A stretch of 45,766 bases of DNA from Peloplasma aerotolerans (GCF_030012175.1 NZ_JASCXW010000016.1:1-45766), one strand, 5' to 3'; positions 1 to 8,949 are shown, counted from the first letter of the stretch. Numbers and translations: made by a program. Notes: a model not told the origin generated them from the letters alone.

Positions 1-592
1 GCATATAGAGACCCCAAAGTGTATAATCTAGACCAATTGCTTTTTCAAATGTTTTATCGCTCAAAGTCATATTTTCATATTCAACTCGTAGAGATACATA
101 GTAATGCTTCCCATCTTTCTTGATTGTAGCTGCTTTAATCATAGAACATTGAGGTAAGGCTCTATGAAGTTTGATCTTAACCAGTCCTAGTTTAGGCAGT
201 TTAAGATAAGAACCTTCTATACGAATATTATTATTGGTTGTATGCGTTGTATAAGACTGTCTGGGGTTATGTCTGGATTTATAATTGGGTTCATCATGAG
301 ATTAGTTAAAGAAGTGACTATAGGCTTGTTTCAGATGTAGCCATGCAGTAGTCAAACTTTGAGAGTCGACATCATACATATATGGAAATTGTTCCTTAAT
401 GGTTTTAGGATTCATATACTGATGACTGTTTAGTAGTTCTGGATACTTCCCGTAGAGTTCATAGATGGACTTTCGTTCTAAAAGGAGTAGATTCCACATT
501 TTTCTAACACAGCCAAATGTTTGGTTGATGAGATTGATTTGTTTGGTTGTAGGTTTCAGTCTATAGACATAACCTTTCACGGTTTCATTCAT
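1..592 (-). pseudogene. TnpB (IS200/IS605 OrfB) relic with in-frame stop, cut by window edge
   Basis: On the minus strand the reading frame begins at 592 with the TnpB N-terminal helix-turn-helix region (MNETVKGYVYRLKPT, then FGCVRKMWN), and runs to a TAA at 302-304. The same frame continues past that stop as SHDEPNYKSRHNPRQSYTT and, near the window edge, IGLDYTLWGLY, the start of the RuvC-like nuclease part. Known family role: RNA-guided nuclease carried by IS200/IS605-type elements. Only one stop codon and no frameshift is visible in the 197 codons present, so decay is recent or the stop is a sequencing error. The RuvC catalytic region and the reRNA end lie outside the window. Confidence 0.8.
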
Positions 593-627
593 CTCCCACT
601 TAATCCTTTAAAGAGGGAGTTTTCTGA

Positions 628-1049
628 AACATATTAGATAAAATCATATTGTTTGGATCTTATGCAAAAGGTCAAGCTTATCCTTAAGTGATATTGACTT
701 GGCAATTGATGGCTATTTCAAAGGTTTATCCTACTTTGGCCTTTTAGAAGAACTTAATGAGTTAATTGTTAAAGATATTGATTTAATATATATCAAGGAA
801 GTTAATGAAGTTTCTGATACTTTAAGTGAGATTAACGCTGGGATTGTCTTTAGTCTTTTACAAATTTGAGAGTTATCGAATAATAAACCTACTGATGATT
901 TCAAAAAAGCACACAAGCTTATACTTTGGAAACAAATATATGGCTTAAGAAATCGAATTGTACATGGATATGACTCCATTTATGCTCGTTTAGTTTGCCA
1001 AACAATTACAAAAACCTTTTCGAATTTGCAAAAGAAGTTGAATGCTTGA
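628..1049 (+). pseudogene. MntA nucleotidyltransferase plus HepT HEPN relic (degenerate type VII toxin-antitoxin)
   Basis: Three broken stretches read as one decayed pair. Bases 628-683 give IILFGSYAKGQAYP, the GS motif of a minimal nucleotidyltransferase. After a one-base frameshift, 687-869 gives SDIDLAIDG, the metal-binding D-x-D motif, and runs to a TGA. The same frame after that stop (870-1049) gives the end of a HEPN domain with LRNRIVHGY, the R-x4-6-H RNase motif, ending in TGA at 1047-1049. In intact systems MntA AMPylates and silences the HepT RNase. Here the N-termini of both proteins are missing, so neither can be functional. The HEPN half has only about 60 codons. Confidence 0.65.
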
Positions 1050-1178
1050 TTAAATAATCATTCAAATCGTAAAACCAATGATTAAGACATGAACCATCAA
1101 TCATTATACCTTTGAAGACATCGAGTGGTTTGAAATATATTTTAACGATATATTGGTGACCCATATTATTGTTTGATT

Positions 1179-1187
1179 TGATATAAT
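1179..1187 (+). promoter_or_regulatory. Extended -10 promoter of the esterase gene
   Basis: TGA directly precedes TATAAT (1182-1187), forming an extended -10 element 35 bases before the ATG. No good -35 hexamer is present, which fits extended -10 promoters. The SD is AAGGAG about 6 bases before the start. Confidence 0.45.
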
Positions 1188-1222
1188 AAGTTTAAGATCA
1201 TAAAGGAAGATAAGGAGTTGCC

Positions 1223-2095
1223 ATGCCAAGTAAGCAAGCCAAAATGGTTGAAAAAGTCATACGTCTTTTAAACTATAAAGAAAATCTAGCCAAAGCACTT
1301 TTGAGCCCGCCTTATCGAAATGATAAAGCAATGCCTAAAAAAAGCATGCTTAAATCCTATGATATCAAAACTAAAGGTATGCTCACACGTGAGATTTTAA
1401 TCTTAAAACCCAAAGAAAACGTCAAAAACGTCGTCGTTTTATATCTTCATGGTGGTGCTTATTTACATGGATTTCAATCGATTCACTGGACATGGATCAA
1501 TCATCTTTTAAAACAAACTCATGCAACCATTATCGCCCCTGATTACCCTTTAATTCCAAAGACAGTCAATGATGCCTATGATCTTTTAATACCCCTTTAT
1601 GAATCTATTATAGAAGATTATCCCAATCATAAAATCATCATCATGGGTGATTCCGCTGGTGGCGGACTTGCGTTAGGACTTACTCAAGTTTTAGTTCAAA
1701 AGATCATTCAACTACCAGATCATATCATCTTGTTATCCCCATGGCTTGATGTGACACTTGAAGACCTCAGAGTTTTAGAGATTGACAAAAAAGATCCTAT
1801 TTTAAACATCAACGCTTTAAAAAAAGCAGGCAAACTTTATCAAGGTACCCTAGATCTTAAAGATCCTAAACTCAGTCCAATTTATGGAAATTTCAAGAAT
1901 TTTCCAGGAATCACTGTATTTTCAGGCACTCATGATTTATTATATCCTGATACATTAAGACTTATTGAGACACTAGGGGATAAAATCACGACCCATCTTT
2001 ATGAAGAAATGATGCATGTATGGATGTTTTTTGGACTCCCTGAGTCTAAAAAAGCTTTAAAAGAAGTGATTGATATCATTCATAAAGCTCATTAA
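1223..2095 (+). CDS. HSL-family alpha/beta hydrolase (esterase/lipase)
   Basis: The 290-residue protein is a complete member of the hormone-sensitive-lipase (group IV) esterases, which hydrolyse carboxyl esters of short to medium acyl chains. The oxyanion-hole motif HGGAY is at residues 76-80. The nucleophile Ser144 sits in GDSAGG (142-147), the acid Asp238 in GTHDLLYPD and the catalytic His265 in MMHVW, so the triad is intact. There is no signal peptide, so it is probably cytoplasmic. ATG at 1223 follows a clear AAGGAG. It stands alone between two tracts of decayed mobile DNA. The natural substrate cannot be read from the sequence. Confidence 0.88.
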   Translation: MPSKQAKMVEKVIRLLNYKENLAKALLSPPYRNDKAMPKKSMLKSYDIKTKGMLTREILILKPKENVKNVVVLYLHGGAYLHGFQSIHWTWINHLLKQTHATIIAPDYPLIPKTVNDAYDLLIPLYESIIEDYPNHKIIIMGDSAGGGLALGLTQVLVQKIIQLPDHIILLSPWLDVTLEDLRVLEIDKKDPILNINALKKAGKLYQGTLDLKDPKLSPIYGNFKNFPGITVFSGTHDLLYPDTLRLIETLGDKITTHLYEEMMHVWMFFGLPESKKALKEVIDIIHKAH

Positions 2096-2144
2096 ATAAT
2101 ACATATAATAATAAAGAATTTTGTTACCAAATGAACCGCTCTTG

Positions 2145-2410
2145 TCAAGTAGAGAGTAAAAATAATTGAATATTTAGTTGATTTAAGACTTGATTTCGAT
2201 ATTCAATCGGAGTTAAGTCTTTTAATTTCTCTTGATATCGTTGTTCATTGTAAAAAATGATGTATTTGTTGATAGCTTCTTTGAGTTAATCGATATCATG
2301 AAACTTATTCGAATACTACATCTCTGATTTGAGTGTATCCCAAATATTTTATTTCGGTCCTTTGTCAATACATTTACCCGTTCTAGATACGTTGAGTCTA
2401 TCACACTGCT
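2145..2410 (-). pseudogene. IS3-family transposase OrfB relic (C-terminal end)
   Basis: On the minus strand an integrase-core C-terminus is readable: KYIIFYNEQRYQEKL, then LTPIEYRNQ, ending in TGA at 2145-2147. Upstream in the same frame are recognisable but stop-interrupted pieces such as LNVSRTGKCIDKGP, matching the S-x-S-R-x-G-N-C-x-D-N stretch of IS3 OrfB. At least three in-frame stops are present and no inverted repeats can be assigned. It is a dead fragment. Confidence 0.65.
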
Positions 2411-2815
2411 TTCATTAAAAAGCGCATAACAAAGCTATTCTTATTGTAGTAACAGAAGCATCTAATCCTCTGAAATGTGGTTAAATGCCTCTTTTTTACT
2501 TTATGTCCAATATGGAAACATCAATTTCTTAAAAAAATATATGATTGCAATCTAATGTTTCAACCTAGTTAAGCCATTTTTTGTGTGATATGTTCCCACA
2601 ACGATTGATGCATTTTTTAAAAACTCTAAATGGCGTTCATTGAACTCTTTGTCGAAATAATTCTTGGGTTCCTGTGATACAATAAACAATCTCATTTGGC
2701 CTTACAGAGATTATTTTGTATATGATTGAACGCAAAATGTCTAGCTCTAATTCATCAATCACAAGATGCTTTTGTCCTAATATTTCATTGATCTTACCCA
2801 TGGTTTACTTGAAGT
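2411..2815 (-). other. Decayed coding-like DNA, perhaps the end of a serine recombinase
   Basis: Around 2630-2810 the minus strand reads MGKINEILGQKHLVIDELEL and then IVYCITGTQ. A frameshift follows, after which comes KEFNERHLEFLKNASIVVGT. This style of sequence resembles the region after the zinc ribbon in large serine recombinases, but the match is weak and from memory. No intact gene is present in 2411-2815 on either strand. Confidence 0.25.
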
Positions 2816-2830
2816 CATAGTTTTTAACTG

Positions 2831-2877
2831 TTACAAATGTAAAAAGTGTTGCAAATGTAACATCTGAATGATATAAT
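2831..2877 (+). promoter_or_regulatory. Sigma-A promoter with two palindromic operators for the ABC/DegV/TetR operon
   Basis: A -35 TTGCAA (2849-2854) is followed after exactly 17 bases by TATAAT (2872-2877). Two copies of one 12-bp palindrome occur as direct repeats 18 bases apart: TTACAAATGTAA (2831-2842) and TTGCAAATGTAA (2849-2860). The second overlaps the -35, so a bound protein would block RNA polymerase. The TetR gene at the end of this operon (7232) is the obvious candidate binder, which is inference. Confidence 0.6.
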
Positions 2878-2945
2878 GCTAATAGAAACTTTACTGACTA
2901 CAGTAGAGTTTCTGAAGATAAGATTATAATAGGAGAATTTAAAAA

Positions 2946-3845
2946 ATGATAGAAGTGAAAAATCTAACAAAAGATTTTGGATTTAATAGAGGTGTTTTTG
3001 ATATATCATTTGAAGTTAAGAAAGGCGAAGCATATGGTTTTCTTGGACCGAATGGAGCTGGGAAAACAACTACTATGCGAATGCTCATGGGCTTTTCTCA
3101 ACCCGGAAAGGGTATTGCAACAATCAATAATAGCGATTGTTGGAAAAATTACTATGATATTTTAGGTGAAGTTGGATATATTCCTGGAGAAGTTGCTTTG
3201 CCTGAGGGATTGAGCGGACTAGAGTTCATAGAAATGATGAAAAAAATGAAACATGCAGATGATTCTCGAATCAGTTATTTGCTTGATATGTTTGAATTAA
3301 ACCCGGATCAAAGTATGAAGAAAATGTCGATTGGTGACAAACGTAAATTAGCCATTGTTTCAGCGTTTATGTCAGATCCTAACATTTTAATCCTTGATGA
3401 ACCCACAAGTGGGTTGGATCCAATCATGCAGAATAAATTTATTGAATTAATTAAAAGCGAGAAAAAAAGAGGAAAAACTATTTTACTTTCAACACATATA
3501 TTCGAAGAAGTTGACGCGTGTTGTGATCGATTATCAATTATCAAGGATGGAAAAATCATTTCAACGACTGATACTGATACGATAAGAAATAACGAAAACA
3601 AGGTTTATAAAATTGAATTTTTGCAAGATGAAGATTTTAATCAATTTATGAAATCAAATATGAATATAGTTTACAGTAATAAAACCAAAAGAAAAGTAAG
3701 GGTTGCAATTAATGACAAAGAAATAAATCGGTTAATCAAGATTATTTCTACATATCAAATAAAATATTTCTCTGAATCACAATTTACTCTTGAAGACTAT
3801 TTTCTAAAATACTATAAAGACAGAAAGGGTGAATCATCATTATGA
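2946..3845 (+). CDS. ABC transporter ATP-binding protein (ABC-2 exporter type), first of pair
   Basis: This 299-residue protein powers an ABC-2 type membrane exporter. Walker A is GPNGAGKT (34-41). The signature is degenerate (MSIGDK, about 127-132, in place of LSGGQ). Walker B with its catalytic Glu is NILILDEP (146-153), followed by the D-loop SGLDP, and the switch His is in LSTHIFEE. The usual Q-loop glutamine region reads GYIPGE, as in its neighbour. The start ATG follows AGGAG. The stop overlaps the next gene by 4 bases, so the two ATPases are translationally coupled and probably form a heterodimer on the permease at 4737. The substrate is unknown; the DegV and HAD genes in the operon hint at lipid or fatty-acid handling. 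Confidence 0.88.
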   Translation: MIEVKNLTKDFGFNRGVFDISFEVKKGEAYGFLGPNGAGKTTTMRMLMGFSQPGKGIATINNSDCWKNYYDILGEVGYIPGEVALPEGLSGLEFIEMMKKMKHADDSRISYLLDMFELNPDQSMKKMSIGDKRKLAIVSAFMSDPNILILDEPTSGLDPIMQNKFIELIKSEKKRGKTILLSTHIFEEVDACCDRLSIIKDGKIISTTDTDTIRNNENKVYKIEFLQDEDFNQFMKSNMNIVYSNKTKRKVRVAINDKEINRLIKIISTYQIKYFSESQFTLEDYFLKYYKDRKGESSL

Positions 3846-4744
3846 GTATTATTGAAGTTCGGAACTTGACGAAAGATTATGGATTATCGAAAGGTATTTT
3901 TAATATTAATCTTGAAGTTAAACAGGGTGAAATATTTGGCTTTGTTGGGACAAATGGAAGTGGAAAAACAACAACAATCAGAAACTTGATGGGGTTTATC
4001 AGACCAAACTCTGGAAATGTATATATTTTAGACCAAGAAGTGAACTACAACACAACACAAATTATGAAGCATATAGGCTATGTCCCTGGAGAGATATCAT
4101 TCCCTGATATCGGTGATGGTGATGTTTTTATAAAAAGTCAGGCCGAAATGATTGGGTTAAAAAATATGGATTATGCCAATTATTTGATCAAGAAATTCGG
4201 ATTAGACACAACAGCAAATTTAAAACATATGAGTAAAGGTATGAAACAAAAAACAGCTATTGTATCTGCGTTTATGGCTAAACCAGATATTTTGATTCTT
4301 GATGAACCATCTACTGGACTTGATCCTTTGATGCGAGAGATTTTTGTTGAGGTGTTAATTGAAGCAAAGCAAAGAGGTTCAACCATTTTTATGAGTAGTC
4401 ATGTATTCGAAGAAGTGGAGAAAACATGTGATCGCATAGCACTTTTACACAATGGTAGAATTGTTGATGTCGTTGACATGAAAAAGATCCGTCACAACGA
4501 GTTAAAGACATATAAAATAGGATTTGAAAATGAAATAGATTATCAAAAATACATGAATGAGAATATCTATTTGACTTCTAAAAATAATAAATATTTACAA
4601 ACAACAGTTGATGTTAAGGATGAACAAATTAATGAATTTATGAAAGAATTATCTCAATATAAAGTGAAATACATCAAAGAGGTCAAATATACGCTTAAAA
4701 AATATTTTTTAAAAAAAATAAGTGAGGATAAAAAAAATGATTAG
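3842..4744 (+). CDS. ABC transporter ATP-binding protein (ABC-2 exporter type), second of pair
   Basis: The 300-residue protein is a paralogue of the preceding gene, sharing the GYxPGE stretch and overall layout. Walker A is GTNGSGKT (36-43), the degenerate signature is MSKGMKQK (130-137), Walker B is DILILDEP (149-156) and the switch His is in MSSHVFEE. It starts in a 4-base ATGA overlap with the upstream stop. Its own end overlaps the permease start by 8 bases. Two different ATPases with one permease suggest an asymmetric dimer. Both have lost the canonical LSGGQ, which sets this pair apart from standard exporters and should be borne in mind when classifying it. Confidence 0.88.
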   Translation: MSIIEVRNLTKDYGLSKGIFNINLEVKQGEIFGFVGTNGSGKTTTIRNLMGFIRPNSGNVYILDQEVNYNTTQIMKHIGYVPGEISFPDIGDGDVFIKSQAEMIGLKNMDYANYLIKKFGLDTTANLKHMSKGMKQKTAIVSAFMAKPDILILDEPSTGLDPLMREIFVEVLIEAKQRGSTIFMSSHVFEEVEKTCDRIALLHNGRIVDVVDMKKIRHNELKTYKIGFENEIDYQKYMNENIYLTSKNNKYLQTTVDVKDEQINEFMKELSQYKVKYIKEVKYTLKKYFLKKISEDKKND

Positions 4745-5624
4745 TATTCCATTATTAAAACAAACAATTAAATCAAATTGGGGGCTATGGTTAGCAACAA
4801 CACTTACTTTAACCTTGCTCTATATCGTTATTAAAATTGCTATGGGATTGATAACTGTTTCAGGAGATACTGATCCAAATATTTTAATTCCATATATCAT
4901 AGCGTTAAATGAAGCTGGATTAACGCTGGATGGGCTTTTTGTTGCAATCGGAATCAATCCTGATATCTTAACTGGATTTGCATCAATGGATTCAAATGTT
5001 TTGATTAGTTTCATTTTTTATCCAGTCGTATCGGTATTAATGCCTTTGGTCTATACGGTCATAGTTGGAAATAAATTGTTTGCAAATCAAATTGATAGAG
5101 GATCTATGGCGTTTGTTTTATCCACTTCGATTAAAAGATCAAAGATAGCATTGACGCAAATGTTCTTTTTGGTTATGTCATTGGTACTAATGTTTTTCGT
5201 TACTACCTTAGTAGATGTTACATTAGCATTAACCATTGAAAATTCTTTAGCCATTGATCAAGTTTTATTACTCAATGTGGGTTTATTATTATTCTCTGTT
5301 GCGATGGGATCTATTACGTTTATGTTTTCTGCGGTTTTCAACTACACCAAACACTCTATATCTTTAGGTGGAGGAGTTGCCTTAATATTCTTTATTTCAA
5401 AAATATTAGGATTGTTTGGCTCCGATCTTTTTATGAATATGGGCATTGGAATTGAACCGATGGGATACTTTAATAATATCACGATGATAACACTGTTTAA
5501 CACGCAATCAATTCTTGATGGATCAACATCTTACTTGGTACAATTTGCAATATTGCTAATCATTTCAATAACCTGTTTCACAGTTGGCTCTATTTGGTTC
5601 ACAAAGAAAGATATTCCGGTTTAG
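4737..5624 (+). CDS. ABC-2 type transporter permease
   Basis: This hydrophobic protein of 295 residues has about six membrane segments (roughly 17-40, 92-111, 142-165, 176-200, 208-228 and 266-288). Before the third segment lies DRGSMAFVLSTSIKRSK (120-136), matching the coupling-helix motif D-R-G-x-x-A-x-x-L-S-T typical of ABC-2 permeases. An upstream in-frame GTG at 4722 is possible, but its bases are part of the GTGAGGA ribosome binding site for ATG 4737, so ATG is preferred. It is the membrane partner of the two ATPases upstream. Confidence 0.85.
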   Translation: MISIPLLKQTIKSNWGLWLATTLTLTLLYIVIKIAMGLITVSGDTDPNILIPYIIALNEAGLTLDGLFVAIGINPDILTGFASMDSNVLISFIFYPVVSVLMPLVYTVIVGNKLFANQIDRGSMAFVLSTSIKRSKIALTQMFFLVMSLVLMFFVTTLVDVTLALTIENSLAIDQVLLLNVGLLLFSVAMGSITFMFSAVFNYTKHSISLGGGVALIFFISKILGLFGSDLFMNMGIGIEPMGYFNNITMITLFNTQSILDGSTSYLVQFAILLIISITCFTVGSIWFTKKDIPV

Positions 5625-5667
5625 GTTTCTCTTGATTACTAGATTACATAAAAGAAGAAGGTAAAAA

Positions 5668-6294
5668 ATGAAAAAAATAGTTATTTTCGATTTAGATGGG
5701 ACATTGAGTAATAATGTAAATCAATCTGAAATTATATATCAACGCATTTCTGAACGCTATAATATGAAGAAACTATCAAAAGAAGAGATTCGTGAACTCA
5801 AGACGAACCCAGGATTAAAACGATTGTTTGAGCTGGGAATTCCAATCCATAAGTTACCTAAAATGTACAAAGAATCGCGTGAAATAGCTTCTGAGTTTGT
5901 CGATGAATGCAGCCTAATTCCTGGCATGAAGGAACTTTTAATTAATCTGAATGATAAAAAAATCAAATTAGCAATTGTTTCTTCAAATAGCGTTTCAAAT
6001 ATCAATAAAATTCTGGCTAATAATGAGATCAGCATATTTTCCTTCATAGAGGGGAAAGCTAAAATGAAAGGTAAAAAACGCAAGATAAAGAAGTTGTTAA
6101 AAAAGAGTGGGTATAAAACAAATGACGCCATCTACATCGGTGATGAAGTCCGCGATGTGTTAGCTTGTCAACCTATCCCCCTAGAAGTAGCAGCGGTAAC
6201 ATGGGGATTTGAAACGAAAACGAAATTAGAAGAATCAAATCCAAATTATATTGTAGAATCTATAGATGAACTTTCTCAATTGCTTTTGAATTAA
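5668..6294 (+). CDS. HAD-superfamily hydrolase (phosphoglycolate-phosphatase-like)
   Basis: The 208-residue protein has all HAD motifs: I, FDLDGTLS with nucleophile Asp8 and acid Asp10; II, IVSSNS with Ser105; III, a lysine in the GKKRK stretch around 135-139; IV, GDEVRD with Asp159 and Asp163. A helical cap domain lies between motifs I and II, as in the PGP/Gph-like subfamily, so a small phosphate monoester is the likely substrate. It lies 43 bases after the permease and 53 before the DegV gene, in the same direction. A clear SD (GAAGGT) precedes ATG. The specific substrate is not evident. Confidence 0.82.
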   Translation: MKKIVIFDLDGTLSNNVNQSEIIYQRISERYNMKKLSKEEIRELKTNPGLKRLFELGIPIHKLPKMYKESREIASEFVDECSLIPGMKELLINLNDKKIKLAIVSSNSVSNINKILANNEISIFSFIEGKAKMKGKKRKIKKLLKKSGYKTNDAIYIGDEVRDVLACQPIPLEVAAVTWGFETKTKLEESNPNYIVESIDELSQLLLN

Positions 6295-6347
6295 TGTCTG
6301 AAGTTGTAAAAATAAAATAAAAATGATACTAGAAAGGTTGATAAAAT

Positions 6348-7235
6348 ATGGAAAAAAGAATCGTAATTGACACATCAACTGGAGGATTAGATTATTATCC
6401 AGTTGAACATGGAATTGAAATTTTACGCATCAAAATTTATATTGATGGGAAAGAGTATGAAGATGGTTCGACACTTAAAGCTGATCAATTCTACGATATG
6501 TTAAAAAACGATAAAGATTTATTGCCTAAGACTAGTCAACCATCTGTTGGCGAAGTGATGGCATTATTTCAAAAATACTTAGATGAGGGTGTTGAAGAAA
6601 TCTTGGTGGTTACGATTTCAGCAAAGATGAGCGGAACATACAATTCCTGCATCATGGCAGCTCAAGAATTTGAAGATAAGTTAAAAATTAAGGTGTTTGA
6701 CTCAAAGACAGTTTGTTTTTCAGAAGGTATTTTTGCTTTGGAAGCAAAAAGAATGATTGATGAGGGATTTTCACTTGAAGCAGTTGAAAACAGGCTCAAT
6801 AATATGATATACACCAACACAATCTATTTTGCTGTAAACTCTTTGAGCTATCTCGTTAAAAATGGTCGTTTGAGCAATGCGAAGGGATATATTGGCAAGC
6901 TCTTAGACATCAAGCCTGTTCTGCAAGTAAAAGAATCTGGAGAAATCGTTTCAATTGGGAATAGACGAACAATTAAGTCGGTTTTGTTATCAATAACAGC
7001 ATTGGTAAAGGAGTATGTAAATAATCAGCCTTATCAAGCCTATTTAATTTATACAGGAAATCCTAATTTGAAACAGTATTTTGTGAGCATTATTAAAGAT
7101 AATCTAGGATTAGAAAATTTATATGAGTCACCATCTACTCCAGTTGTAGGTGCACATGTAGGTCCAGATGTAATTGGAATTGGTATTTTTCTTAATGACG
7201 ATGAGAATTTAAATATAAATGGGAGAAACGTATGA
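6348..7235 (+). CDS. DegV-family fatty-acid-binding protein (FakB-like)
   Basis: At 295 residues this has the length and layout of DegV/FakB proteins, which hold a fatty acid so that the kinase FakA can phosphorylate it for phospholipid synthesis. Visible family features are the N-terminal IDTSTGGL (the usual D-S-x-x-D/G-L region), TSQPS (62-66), SAKMSGTYNS (91-100), and a C-terminal PVVGAHVGPDVIGIG matching the H-x-G-P/T-G-G-x-G region. It is cytoplasmic. Its stop overlaps the TetR start by 4 bases. The coupling of a fatty-acid-binding protein to a regulator suggests acyl-chain sensing, which is inference. The cognate FakA is not in the window. Confidence 0.85.
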   Translation: MEKRIVIDTSTGGLDYYPVEHGIEILRIKIYIDGKEYEDGSTLKADQFYDMLKNDKDLLPKTSQPSVGEVMALFQKYLDEGVEEILVVTISAKMSGTYNSCIMAAQEFEDKLKIKVFDSKTVCFSEGIFALEAKRMIDEGFSLEAVENRLNNMIYTNTIYFAVNSLSYLVKNGRLSNAKGYIGKLLDIKPVLQVKESGEIVSIGNRRTIKSVLLSITALVKEYVNNQPYQAYLIYTGNPNLKQYFVSIIKDNLGLENLYESPSTPVVGAHVGPDVIGIGIFLNDDENLNINGRNV

Positions 7236-7762
7236 AAGAAAATATTCAAGTCACTAGAAGCAAAGAATGGCTATATAATGCATTGATATACTTGCTCAAA
7301 AAAAATGCGTTCAGAAAAATTTCAATTGAAGATATTACAAAAAGAGCGGGCGTCGCAAGACCAACATTTTATCGTAATTTTGGATCAAAAGAAGATATTT
7401 TGATTGATCAGGGACGAAAGATATATGAAAGATTGATGATTGATCTTGAATCAGGCATGAAAGAAGGTAACGTTACATATAATTCAATTAATAAAATGAT
7501 TCAAGTTTTCGATGAGTACTCTGAATTATTCGAAGTGCTTATAAAGAACAATTTGGAATATCTTATCTTTCAATCTTTTGAAGTCGAGATTTCTCATTTG
7601 CTAAAAAAAATATTTGGTGTTGATAAAGAAGATAAATATAAAACCAAATTTTTTGAAGGAGCGCTTTTTTCTATAGTGGTTGAATGGATTAAAAACTCAA
7701 AGGCTGAATCCGTTGAAGAAATGACTGAAATCATTTATAATCTCGTCACATTCAATAAATAG
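7232..7762 (+). CDS. TetR/AcrR-family transcriptional regulator
   Basis: This 176-residue regulator has the N-terminal TetR helix-turn-helix at about 31-52 (ISIEDITKRAGVARPTFYRN), including the standard T/P-x-F-Y-x-x-F recognition helix, followed by a divergent helical ligand domain with no hallmark. It starts in an ATGA overlap with the DegV gene and closes the six-gene operon. The paired palindromes overlapping the operon promoter at 2831-2860 are its likely operators, giving autorepression. The inducer is unknown. Confidence 0.87.
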   Translation: MKENIQVTRSKEWLYNALIYLLKKNAFRKISIEDITKRAGVARPTFYRNFGSKEDILIDQGRKIYERLMIDLESGMKEGNVTYNSINKMIQVFDEYSELFEVLIKNNLEYLIFQSFEVEISHLLKKIFGVDKEDKYKTKFFEGALFSIVVEWIKNSKAESVEEMTEIIYNLVTFNK

Positions 7763-8069
7763 TTCATAGAATTAAATCATGTGATAAGTATTGAAAATGT
7801 TATATGGGATTGAATCACTGAAAAAAAAGCGCGATCTTGACTTACCCGAATTATATTGTTCATACATGATCAACAATATCATCATTCTCGATTAGTGTAG
7901 CAAATACATTGTTGCAACTACTTATTTTATAGAGATAATAATGTGAATTTCGAAGTATTCTGAGTTAACAATCGTCATAACAATATTATACATATTTAGA
8001 GTTCTTCGTAGATATATAATAAATAATTTCGTAGGATGGTAAATCTGAGGTTTCTGAAAGGATATTATT
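7763..8069. promoter_or_regulatory. Intergenic region before patatin gene: inverted repeat and possible promoter
   Basis: No gene is visible. An 8-bp perfect inverted repeat, ATATTGTT (7853-7860) and AACAATAT (7872-7879), has an 11-base centre and no T-run, so it reads as an operator or an RNA hairpin rather than a terminator. A possible promoter for the downstream gene is TTGCAA (7912-7917) with GATAAT (7934-7939), 16 bases apart. Confidence 0.3.
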
Positions 8070-8885
8070 ATGAAAAAAATTGGAATTTGTTTATCGGGAG
8101 GCGGCGCAAGAGGTGCATATCAAATTGGTGCTCTTAAAGCGCTAGAAGAATTAGGTATATTGCAAAAAGCGAGTGCATTTTCTGGAACTTCAATTGGAGC
8201 GGCCAATGTTATTTTTGTGGCAACAGGTGCAATGGATGTTGCTAAAGAGATATGGTTTAATGTTCCAGAAAACCCTTTAGGTGATAATCCATCAATTGTT
8301 AAGACGCTAAGAGATCAAAAGCTAAAAGTAATTGACAGTGGATTGTTTTCAATTAAGAAATTGAATCAATTACTAGATGAAAATATTGATTTTGAATTGT
8401 TAAAAAATCAGGATGTTTTCATTGCAATAGCAGACAGCGGAGACTCTGACAAAGGAATAATTGATTTATTAAAGTCTACTTTTTCTCATTATATTCAAAA
8501 AGATTCTCAAGTCCAATATATTTCACTTAAAGAATTAAATAAGGATTTACAAATTGATACAGTGGTTGCGTCCTGTTCAATTCCAGTTTTTTTCCCTCCG
8601 GTAGTAACAAACAGCAGGAAGTATCGTGATGGAGGGTATTTTGACAATACACCCATTAAACCATTAATTGATTTTGGTTGCGACGAGATTATATGCATTA
8701 CAATTTCAATGCTGTCATCAATACGATCTATAAAACAGAAATACAAAAACGTTAAGATTCATGAAATTAAAGCTACTAGAAGATTAGGGAAAGTACTTGA
8801 TTTTTCATCAGAGCATTCAAAAAGAATCTATGAGTATGGATATAGAGACGCAATGAAGTATTTTGCTAAAATGAGTTTAGAGTAA
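8070..8885 (+). CDS. Patatin-like phospholipase
   Basis: The 271-residue protein is a bacterial patatin, a Ser-Asp dyad acyl hydrolase acting on phospholipids or other acyl lipids. The glycine-rich oxyanion loop is SGGGARGAYQ (9-18), the nucleophile Ser41 is in GTSIG (39-43), and the catalytic Asp187 is in DGGYFDN. All elements are intact. There is no signal peptide, so it acts inside the cell, perhaps in lipid turnover. It lies alone, 307 bases after the TetR gene, with its own SD (GAAAGGA) before ATG 8070. Confidence 0.88.
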   Translation: MKKIGICLSGGGARGAYQIGALKALEELGILQKASAFSGTSIGAANVIFVATGAMDVAKEIWFNVPENPLGDNPSIVKTLRDQKLKVIDSGLFSIKKLNQLLDENIDFELLKNQDVFIAIADSGDSDKGIIDLLKSTFSHYIQKDSQVQYISLKELNKDLQIDTVVASCSIPVFFPPVVTNSRKYRDGGYFDNTPIKPLIDFGCDEIICITISMLSSIRSIKQKYKNVKIHEIKATRRLGKVLDFSSEHSKRIYEYGYRDAMKYFAKMSLE

Positions 8886-8921
8886 TTCAGGGTAATAAAG
8901 CAAGTCCGAAAATGAGATATA

Positions 8922-8949
8922 TTGTTATAGTTCTAAATAAAAATATAAC
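8922..8949 (+). promoter_or_regulatory. Candidate promoter of the LtaS-like gene
   Basis: TTGTTA (8922-8927) and TATAAC (8944-8949) are 16 bases apart, about 80 bases before the gene. GTTATA and TATAAC also form an inverted repeat across the spacer. Confidence 0.4.

Noticed and set aside
2222-2404. Minus-strand ORF of 60 codons as a small gene
   Set aside because: It lies out of frame with the IS3 transposase relic on the same strand; the relic explains the sequence.
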